Notes: generated from the sequence alone by a model not told the origin. A stretch of 64,000 bases of DNA from Liolophura sinensis (GCF_032854445.1 NC_088306.1:30167764-30231763); one strand, 5' to 3'. Shown: positions 45,201 through 56,655, counted from the stretch's first letter. Numbers and translations are program-made.

Positions 45201-48200
45201 TTTTGACTAGCCTGTGTTTAACATGGCAAAGCTGCCAGCGACGAAAACTGCCCCTCATACAACTCTGCTTTGTTATCACCTCATTATGCCGGAGTAATAA
45301 CCATAACGTGTAAATCATGCAAATATGATGGATGCCCCACTGGGATAAATGGAAACTTGACACATCGCCATTTTCGAATCACATGACATGCGTCGCTGCA
45401 CTAGGCTGCCCTTAGTAACGTTAAAAGCATCTTGTTCTTGCGTATAGTTCTGTTAATAACCGAGAGACAACTTAAAGTTAAGACTTCTAAAAAAGTTGCC
45501 AATCGCCTCTCCAATGGTGTACATCTTCTTAGTTTCACTTTTTCTCGGACGATTTTTTTGAAGGGCTTGCGCATTTTGGCTTGTTGTCGATGAGCCAGGT
45601 ACACTTTTATTAAATGTGGCGCTATGCCCCTTGTTGTTAACGAATAGCTAGTTGTTAAGAATTTATAATTGTTGTAGGATGGAAGGGAACATATAGCTGA
45701 GAGGTGTGGCATATCGAGGGCAGTACACTCGAAAGGACCAAGTTTCAAACTGGTGAACCTAAGGGTACAAGTCTGTATTTCGGACAGCTTTCTAGGTTTA
45801 CCCTTATTGTCCCTACACCGTCCTTTCCTTTGCGTGCAGCTGAACACACCTCCTGGGCTCACGGGTATAGGTGTTCATTGTATCTTACAGCTTCTCCCAA
45901 ACTGGTTATCTATTCCCTTCCTTTGTGTAACTCTGTGCAAACACTCTTGTCCTTTTTACACAGCTGCTCTGTGTCACCATACCAGATGACATGTGTCTGA
46001 AGAAAATTCTGTCTCTCTCAAATGCATGTGCAAAAAACTGTGGTCTCTCAAATGCATGTGCAAAAAACTGTGGTCTCTCAAATGCATGGGCAAGGAACTG
46101 TAGTTTCTCAAATGCATGTGCAAGGAACTGTGGTCTCTGAATTGCAGGTAACTGTGGTCTCTTAAATGCATGTGTAAGCACAAAACTGTGGTTTTTCAAA
46201 ACTTTATAATACTGAAAATCAAGCCATTACGGTCAAAAAATAGCGTGGCTATCCAACTATATGTTGGTTATGCACACCCTCGGTCTTTGATTTCTTTCTT
46301 TACTCATTTACTTATTTACTTATTTGTAGTTTCACGCCATCCATAGGTTGCTGCAAAACCTTCCCACATATGGTATAGCTATTCTAGTCTGTCTGGCGTT
46401 ACTATTTTACATGTCCATTAAACTGCATTTTCTAGACGTGGGTACTTTGTCAGAGGGAGAGGCGTGTTCCTGGGGCCCTTTGGCCGCCAGAGAGTTTATC
46501 TGTAAAATTGGACTGATGTGTGGTCAGTGCCCAGAAGCCACAGACGACATATATAGATGCCTGAAAGAGAAGAACTACGGTAAGCATTTAGCTCCTGATT
46601 TCCATACCGTCCACGAGGTGCGGATTGGACTTCCTTCCTAGACTTTTGTTTGTTGATTCCCCTGTTTCACAATGTATTTATTCATTTGATTACGCCGTTC
46701 TCAAGAATATTACACTTATACGACGGCGGCCAGCATTATGGTGGGAGGAAACCGTGCACAGCCAGGGGTAAACCCACGATCATCTGCCGTCTGCTGGCAG
46801 ACTTTTCACAATTTATGTTGCCCATGTAACAATACACAGATGCTGCATGCGTTTGGAAGAGATATCATGAATTGTCGGCTGCAGACAAGGGAATTTCAAC
46901 AATTACGAAGAATGAGTTAAATGTCACTTGTCAAGACAGGAAAATTCCTAATACCTCATCTCCAATGTGTACTATATGTCTATTACGCCGTGAACGTTGA
47001 ATATTACGTAGTTAGTCTGATGTTTAAGTTGTTATCCGTTAACGTTGTTTTGCTTGAGCGCATTAGCGTTGTACATCATCTTTTACACAATACCATGGGA
47101 TGGTGTATTGACCGTCTTGAACTTCTGTATAAGGCATAATAATAACAGCGTTCGTTTTGGCGCACGCACAGTTCTATCTCTAATATGATGTATAGTTGTA
47201 TAGGTCACACGTGGCAATGGTCGAGTAGCAGTCGGCCTGCGGTTTACTCCAGACTCTCTTGTTTCCTCTGCACATAAAACAGCCGGCCTGTGGTTTAACC
47301 CAGGCGCTCTTGTTTCCTCGGTCCATAAAACTGACAGCTCGTGGTTTACTCCAGACGCTCTGGTTTCCTTTGTTCATCAAATTGACGGCGTGTGATTTAC
47401 CCCAGACGCTCTCGGTTCCTCTGCTCAAAAAACTGACAGCGTGTGGTTTACCACAAACGCTCTGGTTTCCTCTGCTCATAAAGCTGATGACGTTTCCTCT
47501 GCGTATAAAACTGACGACGTGTAGTTTGCCATAGACTTCCTGGTTTCGTCTGTTCATAAACTGACGACGCTTGGTTTACCACACACGCTCTGGTTTCCTC
47601 TGCCCATAAAATTGCCAACGTGTGTTTTACCACAGACGCTCTGGTTCCTGTGCCCTAAAAACTGACGGCCTGTGATTTCCCCCAGAAGTTTAGGTTTCCT
47701 TTGGTCATAAAATTGACGAGGCTGAATTTACCACAGACAGTGGTTTTCCTCTGCTCATAAACTGACGAAGTGTGGTGTACCACAGACACTCTGGTTTTCT
47801 CTGCTTACAAAACTGACGAGGCTGAATTTACCACAGACAGTGGTTACCTCTGATCATAAACTGACGACGTGTGGTTTACCACAGACACTCTGGTTTCCTC
47901 TGTTCATAAAATTGACGACGTGTGGTTTACCACAGACGATGGTTTCCTCTGCTTATAAATCTGACGACGTGTGGTTCACCACAGACGCTCAGGTTTACCC
48001 TGCTCAAAAAACTGACGGCCTGTGTTTTACCACAAACGCGCTGGTTTTCTCTACGTATAAAACTGACGACGTGTGGTTTGCCACAAACTCCTTGATTGTC
48101 TCTGTTCATAAACTGAGGACGTTTGGTTTACAACAGAAGCTCCGGATTCCTTTGCCCATAAAACTGCCAACATAAATATAAGTTATAAAACTGATGTCGT

Positions 48201-51109
48201 GTAGTTTACCACAGACACGTATGTCTCGTTTCTTGATAAAACTGTGGCGGGTCGGATTTCACCAGACACTCCGGTTTCCTCTGCCCATAAAACTGCCAAC
48301 GTGTGTTTTACCACATATGCTCTGGTTCCTCTGCTCATAAAACTGACGGGGTATGATAAACCCAAGAAGCTTAGGTTTCCTTTGTTCATAAAACTGACGA
48401 GGCTTGGTTTACCACATACAACGGTTTCCTCTGCTCATAAACTGACGACGTCTGGTTTACCACAGACGCTCTGGTTTCCTCTGATCATAAACTGACGACG
48501 TCTGGTTTACCACAGGCACTCTGGTTTCCTCTGCTTATAAAATTGAAGACGTGTGATTTACCACAGACAATGGTTTCCTCTGCTTAAAAAACTAACGACC
48601 TTCGGTTCACCACAGATGCTCTGGTTTCCTCTGCCCATAAAACAGGCGGCCTGTGGATTAACCTAGACGATCTTGTTTCTTGCGTCCATAAAACTGACGA
48701 CGTGAGGTTTGCCTCAGACGCTCTGGTTTCCTCTGCTCCTAAAACTGACGACGTGTGGTTTACTTTAGACACTCTGGTTTTCTCTGCCCATAAAGCAGGC
48801 GGCCTGTGGATTACCCAAGACGATCTTGTTTCTTGTGTCCATAAAACTAACGACGTGAGGTTTGCCTCAGACGCTCTGGATTACTCTGCTCCTAAAACTG
48901 ATGTGGTGTGGTTTTCCCCAGACGCTTAGGTTTCTCCTGCTTATAAAATTGACGAGGTTCCGTGTGTCCATGAAACTGACGACGTGCGGTTTACCCTAGA
49001 CACTTGGGTTTCCTCTGCTTATAAGACTGAGAGATTTGGTTTACCACCGACAATGGTTTTCTCTGCTCATAAACTACGTGTGGTTTATTACAGACACTCT
49101 GGTTTCCTCTGCCAATAAAACAGGCGGCTTGTGGATTACCCCAAATGATCTTGTTTTGTGTGTCCATAAAACTGACCCCGTGTGGTTTACCGTAGACGCT
49201 GTGGTTTTCTCTGCTCCTAAAACTGATGTGGTGAGGTTTTTCCCAGTCGCCTAGGTTTCCTCTGCTCATAAAACTGACGAGTGTTGGTTTACCGCAGACA
49301 CTCTGGTTTCTTCTGCCCATAAAACAGGCAGTGGATTATCCCAAACGATCTTGTTTCGTATGTCCTTGAAACTGACTACGTGTGGTTTACCACAGAAGTT
49401 TAGGTTTCCTCTCCTCATAAAACTACCAAAGTGTGTTTTACCACGGACGGTCTGATTCCTCTGCTCATAAAACTGAGGAGGTTTTGTTTACCACAGACAC
49501 CCTAGTTTCATCTGCTCATAAAACTGTCGACGTGTGGTTTGCCACAGATTTCTTGGCTTCCTCTATTCATAAACTCACGACGCGTGGTTTAGCTCAGACG
49601 CTCTGGTTTCCTCTGCCCATAAAACTGCCAACGTGTGTTTTACCCCAGACGCTTAGGTTTTCTCTCCTCATCAAATTGACGGGGTTTGGTTTACCTCAAA
49701 CAATGCTTTCCTCTGCTCATAAACTGACGACGTGTGGTGAGCCACAGATTTTTTGGTTTCCTGTGCCATGAAACTGACGACGTGTGATTTCCCTCAGAGG
49801 CTTCGCTTTCCTTTGCTCATAAAACTGATCAAGTTTGGTTTGCCACTGACAATGATTTCTTTGCTCAAAACTGAGGATGTTTGGTTTATCACAGACTCTC
49901 TTTTTTCCTCTGCTCATAAAACTGGCGACGTGTGGTTTGTCACAGGCGCTCTTGTTTCTTCTGCTCATAAAACTGATAACGTGCCACAGACGGCTTGGTT
50001 TCCTCTACTCATAAAACTGGCGACGTGTGGTTTACCCCAGACACTCTGGTTTCTGTCCTGATAAAACTGACGGCGTGTGATTTACCGCGGAGGATTAGGT
50101 TTCCTTTGCACATAAAACTGAAGAATTTTGGTTTGCCACATACAATGGTTTCCTCTGCTCAAAACTGACGCCGTGTGGTTTACCACAGACGCTCTGATTT
50201 CCCCTCTCCATAAAACTAACATTTTGTGGTTTAGCACAGACACTCTGGCGTCCTCTGCTCATAAAACTGACGCCGTGTGGTTTACCACAGACACTGCTTT
50301 CCTCTACCCATAAAACTGTCGGTGTGTGATTTATCCCTGACGCTTAGGTTTCCTTTGCTTATAAAGCTGACAAATTTTGGTTTGATACAGACAATGGTTT
50401 CCTCTGCTCAAAACTGACTACGTGTTGTTTACCACATACGTTCTGGTTTCCTCTGCTTATAAAACTGTCGACTTGTGGTTTGCCAGAGACGCTCTGATTT
50501 CCTCTGCTTATAAAACTGACAACCTGGGGTATACAGACACTCTGTGCTCATAAAACTGGCGGCATGTGGTTTATCCTATACGCTTATTTTTCCTTTCCTC
50601 ATAAAGCTGAGGAGGTTTTGTCAACCACAAACGCTCTGACTCTTCTGCTCGTAATACTGACGACGTGTGGGTTACCCTAGACGCTCTATTTTCCCTTGCC
50701 TATAAAACGGATAGCGTTTGATTTACCCGGGACGCTGGTGTTTCCTCTGCTGATAAAACTGACTACGTGTTGTTTACCACTGCAAATTCCCTGTCCATGA
50801 TTGGGTTGTATACCGCATCAAATTTCATGAAAGGTGTACACCTTAACCTACTAGGGAAACAATATTAAATTGATAAGTATATGTACTTGACACGTTTATA
50901 CTGACGTACTTGTTTTTCCTCGGGCTCTGGCCGATTTCCCCCAACATAATGCTGACCGGCATCGTATAAGACTATTCTTGAGTTCGGTGTAAAACCAAAT
51001 AAAATAAATATTAACGTACTTTTATTTCACAGGTTCGGCAGTCAATCCCACATTGATCCATCTCTGGGCAGCCATCTTTATTGCTTCCATCGGAGGGCAG
51101 ATGATTTAG
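36195..51109 (+). CDS. host gene 2: secreted cysteine-rich EB/EGF-like protein with signal peptide and GPI-signal-like tail
   Basis: Seven coding exons join in one frame: 36195-36255, 37122-37277, 41106-41294, 42078-42197, 44345-44464, 46436-46579 and 51033-51109, totalling 867 nt (288 residues plus stop). The first encodes a signal peptide (MACTGLILLFVCHIHLVMAG). The five middle exons each carry a cysteine-rich module; modules 1 and 4 have the CxxxxxC...CxC pattern of EB/EGF-like domains. The last encodes a GSA site and hydrophobic tail. Every intron is phase 1, so all internal exons are symmetrical, the classic pattern of exon-shuffled extracellular modules. Extracellular, possibly GPI-anchored location is inferred. 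The last three exons are paralogous to gene 1. The final intron is swollen by a 3.6-kb minisatellite. No family name can be assigned. Confidence 0.82.
36283..36420 (+). mobile_element. SINE family B, 3' half
   Basis: AACCTGCGGATGGTCATGGG, CCCGGTTTCCTCCTACCATA, AAATATTCTTGAGTACGGTG and an AAATAAATAAAT tail, in the first intron of gene 2. Confidence 0.85.
36770..37043 (+). mobile_element. SINE family A with tRNA-like head, 3'-incomplete
   Basis: GGCCTCAATGGCTCAGTTGG and TAGAGCGTCCGTTTCGGGG form a tRNA-like head with an A-box match, followed by the family-A body. The tail is absent. Confidence 0.8.
37122..37277 (+). CDS. host gene 2 exon 2 (EB-like module)
   Basis: Acceptor CTTCGTTCTAG and donor AGTAAG bound 156 nt, phase 1-1. 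Eight cysteines include EVCSETADC, ECQ, SCKKSACVC and GGCEL. Confidence 0.85.
   Translation, partial: PPNMVRCARRQPTAKTTRGSNVRLFLLAARNQPVCAQRGKAMRKEAVSSKT
37403..37823 (-). mobile_element. SINE family A split by a nested SINE
   Basis: The reverse-oriented family-A body 37403-37560 stops at GCCGAAGGCAAGTA and resumes at 37722 with GCCGAAAGCAAGTA, running to 37823. The interruption is the family-B copy, and the 14-bp duplicate differs by one base. Confidence 0.85.
37561..37721 (-). mobile_element. nested SINE family B
   Basis: The reverse-oriented copy begins with its TTTATTTATTTATTTATTTG tail and includes CCAGCATTATGGTGGGAGGA and CATCCGCAGG. It is flanked by 14-bp duplicates at 37547-37560 and 37722-37735, showing that family B inserted after family A here. 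Confidence 0.85.
37825..38735. repeat. 29-bp minisatellite with a duplicated SINE fragment
   Basis: Units of GGTATGAATAAGCGTCTAAC then CTTTGGCTA form the array. About 105 bp of the adjacent SINE-A fragment (37737-37842) reappears at 38264-38370 together with the first array units, giving a higher-order duplication of about 527 bp. Confidence 0.93.
38976..39801. mobile_element. long-TIR foldback (MITE-like) element, copy 1
   Basis: The left part (CATTCAGCTGTCTGTAAAAT ... GACACATAACAAC ... TAATTCATAATG ... CCTCGGGTGACGTCATA) is inverted in the right part (ATGACGTCACCCGAGG ... CATTATGAATTAG ... GTTGTTACATGTCAC ... ACAGCTGAATACAGG). Arms are about 200-300 bp around a unique centre. No transposase is encoded. 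Related copies lie at 55505, 59322 and 61213. Confidence 0.8.
40480..40775. repeat. ~36-bp minisatellite upstream of gene 2 exon 3
   Basis: About eight units of GGTGCCGGTGTGTTCAAGTT then TCCAGTGTTCTCA, alternating between two variants. Confidence 0.9.
41106..41294 (+). CDS. host gene 2 exon 3 (cysteine-rich module)
   Basis: Acceptor TTTGCTTTGTAG and donor GGTGAGC bound 189 nt, phase 1-1, the longest exon. Cysteines occur in GDNCSDD, ATCSNGKVICPS, ESFCKA and GDPCPSDEVCYSYG. Upstream intron 37278-41105 is repeat-filled. Confidence 0.82.
41295..42077. other. gene 2 intron 3
   Basis: Unique AT-rich intron; nothing further recognised. Confidence 0.6.
42078..42197 (+). CDS. host gene 2 exon 4 (short cysteine module)
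   Basis: Acceptor TTATTTCTTCAG and donor AGTAAGT bound 120 nt, phase 1-1. Only four cysteines (VWCEGS, KKCQCSS, TLCRK), making it the least cysteine-dense module. Confidence 0.8.
42198..44344. other. gene 2 intron 4
   Basis: Intronic sequence without a recognised repeat family or exon. The open stretches here lack splice support. Confidence 0.55.
44345..44464 (+). CDS. host gene 2 exon 5 (EB-like module paralogous to gene 1)
   Basis: Acceptor TTCTTATCAACAG and donor GGTAAG bound 120 nt, phase 1-1. CLKDSDC, QECSPELKCACIK and NGECQ align with the first visible exon of gene 1. Confidence 0.88.
44465..46435. repeat. gene 2 intron 5, containing a 30-bp minisatellite at 46010-46195
   Basis: Within this intron, about six units of CTCTCAAATGCATGTGCAAA then AAACTGTGGT occupy 46010-46195. 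The rest is unique. This is the intron homologous to the one carrying the Polinton in gene 1. Confidence 0.85.
46436..46579 (+). CDS. host gene 2 exon 6 (six-cysteine module paralogous to gene 1)
   Basis: Acceptor CATTTTCTAG and donor GGTAAG bound 144 nt, phase 1-1. Encodes ACSWG, FICKIGLMCGQCPEAT and YRCLK, aligning with 25262-25411. Confidence 0.88.
46673..46815 (-). mobile_element. SINE family B, reverse orientation
   Basis: TTTATTCATTTGATTACGCC, CAAGAATATTACACTTATAC, CCAGCATTATGGTGGGAGGA and the ACCCACGATCATCTGCCGTC segment identify a 5'-truncated copy in the last intron of gene 2. Confidence 0.8.
47215..50790. repeat. 3.6-kb minisatellite, ~51-bp unit, in the last intron of gene 2
   Basis: Roughly 70 diverged units of CCTCTGCTCATAAAACTGAC then GACGTGTGGTTTACCACAGACGCTCTGGTTT. 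Frames stay open on both strands because the period is divisible by three. Occasional units are truncated to about 38-42 bp. It lies wholly between exons 6 and 7. Confidence 0.95.
50910..51012 (+). mobile_element. SINE family B, 3' end only
   Basis: TTTTTCCTCGGGCTCTGGCC, CCAACATAATGCTGACCGGC, TTCTTGAGTTCGGTGTAAAA and an AAATAAAATAAAT tail, about 20 bp before the terminal exon of gene 2. Confidence 0.75.
51033..51109 (+). CDS. host gene 2 exon 7 (hydrophobic tail and stop)
   Basis: Acceptor CTTTTATTTCACAG precedes 77 nt ending TAG 51107-51109. SAVNPTLIHLWAAIFIASIG is a GPI-signal-like end matching gene 1. Confidence 0.85.
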
Positions 51110-51894
51110 AACTACACTTGTAAACTGACCTCGACACACTAAAAAAAGTGTTAAGTTTTTAAACATATTTATGTTACACATTCACATATTTATCTACTTT
51201 TCACACTTAATATAAACACATAGTCATGCTTATTGGACTATTGATGTTTATTGAAGATACCCACCACATTACTATATAAACATAGTTATGAAGCGAAACT
51301 GACTATCACTGTGACTGACAAGTACTGACACCTACATACCATATAAGGCAGCTTCATTTCTGAGTTCTGTTTTACTCCTTCTTTCCTGTTACAAGGGAAA
51401 TGTGAGAGCTGTAAAGCTTCAAACATACACTGAAGCGAGTCTATATACGCATAGTTAGGATTTATATAGGTCATGAAGCCCCAAAGTGGTAACCTATACC
51501 AGTCACACTGAAATATCATTTTTGTATTGGACATTCTAGAGTGGGGTAGTTTCTGAAATATTTTTGAACATCTCGCCGTTAGGCACCAAGCAAATAAATA
51601 TATGACACCGTTACTTTCAGAATAAAAATTCCGCTATGTAATGCGCATGACATGACCAGGTAGTTATGTATGAGACCACATATGTGCTCTAGAAGGATGA
51701 CTTCGGCATGATCGTCACGTGTGACACATTGGCATAGCTTAACAATTATCCGTTCTAATTCACGATAGCACTTAGTTAATGTTATATTTTTATTCACACA
51801 GAAAGTATGTTTCCAAAGGAGAAAAAGAACCAGGAAGATTCGAAGTCTTTCTGAAATTGCTGCCTTTCTTTAACAGTCACTTCATTAGTTCGCT
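51110..51894. other. downstream flank of host gene 2
   Basis: Probable 3' UTR and AT-rich intergenic DNA. No coding evidence. Confidence 0.55.
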
Positions 51895-51895
51895 G

Positions 51896-52137
51896 GGGAC
51901 CTCCGTGGCTCAGTTGGTTGGCGCGCTCGAGCAGCATAATGACCCGAGGCCTCTCACTTTCGCTGTGAGTTCAAGTCCAGCTCATGCTGTGGGAAGGTCT
52001 GACAGCAACCTGACAGTTAGTGGTCGTGGATTTCCCCTGGGCGCTTCCCGGTTTCCTCCCACCATATTGCTGGTCTCTTTCGTGTAAGAGAAATATTTTT
52101 GAGTATGGCGTTAAACAACAATCAAATAAATAAATAA
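51896..52137 (+). mobile_element. full-length SINE family B with tRNA-like head
   Basis: The head GGGGACCTCCGTGGCTCAGT / TGGTTGGCGCGCTCGAGCAG has a good A box and a B box (GAGTTCAAGTCCAG). The family-B body follows (CAGCAACCTGACAGTTAGTG, CCCGGTTTCCTCCCACCATA) and ends in AATAAATAAATAAA. It is the most complete copy in the window. Confidence 0.88.
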
Positions 52138-52915
52138 ACCTTCCGAAATGACCCGCTCCCACTCTGATTAATGACATATCCTGTAAGGTACTGTTCTCAC
52201 AGTATATCTTGCAGAATCTGCAACAGGCAAGGCCAAATAAATTGGGAAATAAAATCAGTTTTCGTGAAATTTCTCGGGTATTTATTTTGTAATAAATTCT
52301 GGTTCTTAGAAACTAATATATCCCAGTGACTTTTGATTTTGTTCTCATGTTTCAATATTTATTTGAATTTGGAGGAATTATGTTCGATTGAACACAACCA
52401 GTGGGCATATTGCCAGGAATTCTGATCTGCCTTTAATACAAGCATGTGCTTACAAGCATTTCCATTCCTAGTTAAAACTGTGTCTCTTTTTTGTTTTAAT
52501 GTCCTAATTGAAGAAACAGATTTTCCTTCAATCGAGATGAAAGACAGAGAAATATTGTGTATAAGTCAGTAAAAATTCAAAGTTTGGAGTTTATGGTTTT
52601 CAGCCTAACAAGGGAACTCTTTCATAAACGTGCGGAGATTTTTTTCGCTACGGACATATGGTGGTTGGCTATTGTTTAAGGTAGAAATTGTGGGAGTATT
52701 TTTCCCAGAACGTTTTAATTGTTCAAAGAATCAAAACGCTAGATGTAATCAACAGCAACGAAAAGAAACGGGCATTCTAGATTCGAGCGTAGGTTGACGT
52801 GAAGTTTCTCGAATTGTGTACTGGTGCCAATCTAATGTGGATGTATTATGTTTTTGTAAGTAAACCCTTGTTAGCTCATTCTTCTTTTGCAGAAAGAAAT
52901 AAAACTTCTGATTTC
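52138..52915. other. AT-rich intergenic region
   Basis: No gene, RNA or repeat family was recognised. Confidence 0.55.
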
Positions 52916-53845
52916 CTAATGTGGCTAAGTTGCGCAATAGTGAGCTGGTACATTTTACGCATGACGTAAGCGGGTACATTTTACGCGTGATGCAAGCTGG
53001 TATATTTTTACGGAACGTGTGATCTGGTGCATTTTACGCATCGTGTGAGAGGGTACATTTCACAAATCGTGTGAGCTGAAGCCTTTTACGGTACGTGTAA
53101 GCTGGTACATTTTTACGGAACGTGTGATCTGGTGCATTTTACGCGTCGTGTGACAGGGTACATTTCACAGATCGTGTGAGCTGGTACATTTTACGAATCG
53201 TGCGAGCTGTTAGAGTTTACGCATTTTGTGAGCTGGTACATTTTACGCATGATGTAAGCGGGTACATTTTACGCATCGTGTGAGCTGGTACATTTTACGC
53301 ATGATGTAAGCGGGTACATTTTACGCATCGTGTGAGCTGGTGCATTTTACGCATCGTGTGAGCTTTTACATTTTGCGCATCGTGTGAGCCAGAACATTCT
53401 ACGCATCGTGTGAGCTGATACATTTTATGCCTCCTGTGAGCTGGTACATTTTACGCATCGTGTGAGCTGGTACATTTTACGCATCGCTTGAGCTGGTGCA
53501 TTTACGCATCGTTTGAGCTGGTACTCTTTATGCATGGGGTAAGCGGATACATTTTACACATGCTGTTAGCTGGTACATTTCACACATCGTTTGAGCTGGT
53601 ATCTGTCACGCGTCGTGTTTACAAATCTTGTGAGCTGGTACATTTTTCGCATGGTGTAAGTGGGTATATTTTACACATCGTCTTTGCTGGTACATTTTAC
53701 ACATCGTGTGAGCTGGTACATTTTACACATCGTGTGAACTTGTACATTTTACCTATCGTATGGGCTGTTATATTTTACACATCGTGTGAGCTGGTACAGT
53801 TTACGCATGGTGTGAGCTCGTACATTTTGCGCATCGGCAGTAACA
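52916..53845. repeat. 26-bp minisatellite (about 35 units)
   Basis: Units of GTGAGCTGGTACATTTTACG then CATCGT, with recurring variants (GATGTAAGCGGG, TTTTTACGGAACGTGTGATC). Confidence 0.95.
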
Positions 53846-55235
53846 GAATAAAACCATATCTTAGATGAACTGACAAGACGCTGTTTCTTAAGGTGTTGGG
53901 GTTGACCATTTGCCAACTACCACGCTGAATTCTCTGCTGTGGTTGAATTCTCTGTACGGTGTAGTCGTATCAATTTAAAGCTATATTCGAGGATGTGTTT
54001 ACATCTTCAAGGTTATACCGTAGACGACAGACGTACACGTCAGACGAACTTCCTATATGTGACGTGATCATTGTTGAAATTAAGAAGAAGAAACTGCAAG
54101 AAAGGCCCACAGTTCCAGCTTTCGGCGAAAACCCAAGCGCTGTTAGCAAACGAGCCAAGCACAACTGAATACATATTGACGAAGTAGGTTCGTTTTACTC
54201 AAACCCCAAAAAACAAACAAACAAACAAAGATGAGAAATACAAGTTTTATCACAGTAACTTTTCAAAAACTCGATAAAGGCAATCACAACCACACCTATA
54301 TAAATAATAAGCGGTTGGAACAAATTTGAGACATTTTCGTAATCCTTACTTGAAGTGAAAATTCACAGTGCTGAAATGCGCTATTTGTTCGTCAGTTAGT
54401 TTTAGAAAAGTATACTTCATCAAACAAATAGGCATGCACTGATCACGGGTTTGTCATCATCACAAAACATCATTCTGTTTCATAAATCATAGGACTACTA
54501 GCTCACTTCGTCAACAAATAAGGTCACAGATGTTGAAATTTACCTGTCTAACGTGCCACTCCGTCACGCCATTTTGGAATGTAAATACATTACTTCACAC
54601 TAATGAACAATCGCAGATTTAAAAAAAATATAAAAGTAACATATTAAGAAGAAAAACACAGAAAAAAAGTATAAAAAACGTTACAGATTTCTGCTTGAAA
54701 CGGTTTATCAATCGCATTCAAAATAAATTAGAGAACAATACAGTTTTTGCAATTTTAATATGTCTATACTGCAAAATATATTCATAGTCTTACATTCTTA
54801 TGCATACATAAGATTTTCAATTTTTAGAGACTATACCAGCGTGTTGTGGCAAAAAACGATATTTTATCGTAAATTGTATCGAACTTTTTGCTATTATTTT
54901 GGAATAGTCCAAAACGGTGACTTGTCACAAACACAGTTTTATATGTGTACGTTTTACAGTCTAAATCGGTAAGAAAGTTGGTAAAAGTTTACAATGCTGA
55001 TCGCATGATATCTTTTTTCAAACTTAAAAGTATGATAACAGTATAAATAATACAGAAAAGGGTTTGATAATTCCTGAAGGGTAATTGAGCTGGTCTTCGT
55101 AAACAAAAAAAATTTAATTTGATTATCTCACATAGATTTTTGCCCAAAGTATTCGATTTTATTATTCAATAATAGTTGTAAACAGAGAAAGAGACAGGAA
55201 CAAAGCCAATAATAACAGTTTTCTTTTAAATAAGT
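53846..55235. other. AT-rich intergenic region
   Basis: Nothing recognisable as a gene. A short AAACAAACAAACAAACAAAG run is at about 54210-54230. Confidence 0.55.
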
Positions 55236-55260
55236 CTTCTTCCAAGGTGTCCAAAAAACA

Positions 55261-55389
55261 TGGTGGTCACAAAACTCAGCACCGTTGCGCCAGTTGCCGA
55301 ACCTGTGGACACAGAGTTCGAGAAAGGACAAATCAACTTCGCTCCAAATTCTTGTTCACTCCGCAAATTGTCAGCAAAAACGTTCTGAA
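55261..55389 (+). CDS. short conserved frame B, copy 1 (hypothetical)
   Basis: ATG 55261 begins MVVTKLSTVAPVAEPVDTEF; 42 residues end at TGA 55387-55389. Copies 2 and 3 encode closely similar peptides (TKLSTVVPVAE then DTEFKKGQV) with the same stop position. No signal or domain was recognised, and it could be a terminal exon or an untranslated relic. Confidence 0.3.
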
Positions 55390-55504
55390 GACGACTACAT
55401 TTATACCCGAGTTGTAACATTATTGCAAAGTTATTGCAAATTATCTCCCTATCTCGGCTTACTACACCATGAAGTAGTTAGCATGCTAAAAACAGCCTGT
55501 GTTT

Positions 55505-56270
55505 TTCAGCCAGTCGTGTACATCCAGCTGTCTGTGAAATCAGTCAACTTCCCTACAAAAATTGCCTTTAGTCAGTGACACGTAACAACCCAAGCTCTAC
55601 ATATTGAGATGTTCATATTTCTACAGAGTAAATGCGGTTAGAATACTTTTTTTAATTCATAATGTTAAACTCCATAAGTTTCGACAAAAAGAACTCATTG
55701 CCTCGGATGACATCATAATTCTTCAAAAGGTGCATGATGATCAATGGGCGTTAACAGAAACAATGGGGTGGCCTAATGGGCGTGAAGTGAAATATTTGTT
55801 TCACAATGGCTGCTCCAACAAGCGGTTAGAATAAACTCCACCCAGTAACACACTCACACTACTGACTTTGCGAATAGACTATATGGCTTTAATTTTCTAG
55901 CACCCATCTCTTAAGGCGTACCACCAGGACATCATATACTAGAACAGATAAAATAAAACTCATTTATTAAGACCATATTATATTAAAACTTTTAAACAAT
56001 TTCAAATTTGGCCTTGGGTTAAGTCAATAATAGTTGACTTTGTTTGAGTTCCGTCAAAACACGTTGAACGCCGCCCGACATCCAGCAAGCCACTGTTTTT
56101 TGAATAATTACCCGAGGAAATGGGATCTTGCCATCAAAACCGAACATTTTTGACATTAGCGTTATGAATTATAAACGGGGTTCTAATTTCATTTTCCTTG
56201 GCAGATAAAAGGCTTGTGTTGTTTAGCGTCACTGACTAAAGACAATTTTCATAGCGAGAATGACTGAATG
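55505..56270. mobile_element. foldback (MITE-like) element, copy 2
   Basis: CCAGCTGTCTGTGAAATCAG and GCCTTTAGTCAGTGACACG on the left are inverted as GCGTCACTGACTAAAGACAA on the right. The centre includes CCTCGGATGACATCAT and its inverted counterpart ATTACCCGAGG. Confidence 0.75.
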
Positions 56271-56409
56271 AGTCCTAGACCCAACACATATATACACATA
56301 CGTGAGTCAGAAGGTGGAAATTTGTCAGTCGCATTTAGATTCACCTCCCGCTATTGACTTGGTACATCATATCGACACTTCCTAAATTTATGCTACGCTC
56401 TTTTAAAAT

Positions 56410-56655
56410 GAAAAGGTTTCAGTGGGCGAGGTGGTTATCGTGCCAGAGCAGCGCATTGATCCAGGAGCATCTCACCAATGCAGTCGCCGTGAGTTCAGTT
56501 CCAGTTCATCCTGGCCTCCTCCCCGATGGTAAGTGAGAAGATCAGCTACAACCTGCGGATGGTCGTGGGTTTCCTCGGGGCTCCGCCCAGTTTCCTCCCA
56601 CCATAATGCTAATCGCTGTCGCACAAGTGAAATATTCTTGTGTAAGGGTTACAGG
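56410..56655 (+). mobile_element. SINE family B variant with tRNA-like head
   Basis: AGTGGGCGAGGTGGTTATCG head, B-box GAGTTCAGTTCCAG, then AACCTGCGGATGGTCGTGGG and CAGTTTCCTCCCACCATAAT. Duplicate copies are at 60275 and 62166. Confidence 0.8.

Noticed and set aside
47180-50313. Long open frames in the 47-50 kb array
   Set aside because: The 51-bp unit is divisible by three, so frames remain open by chance; peptides are repetitive and both strands are equally open.
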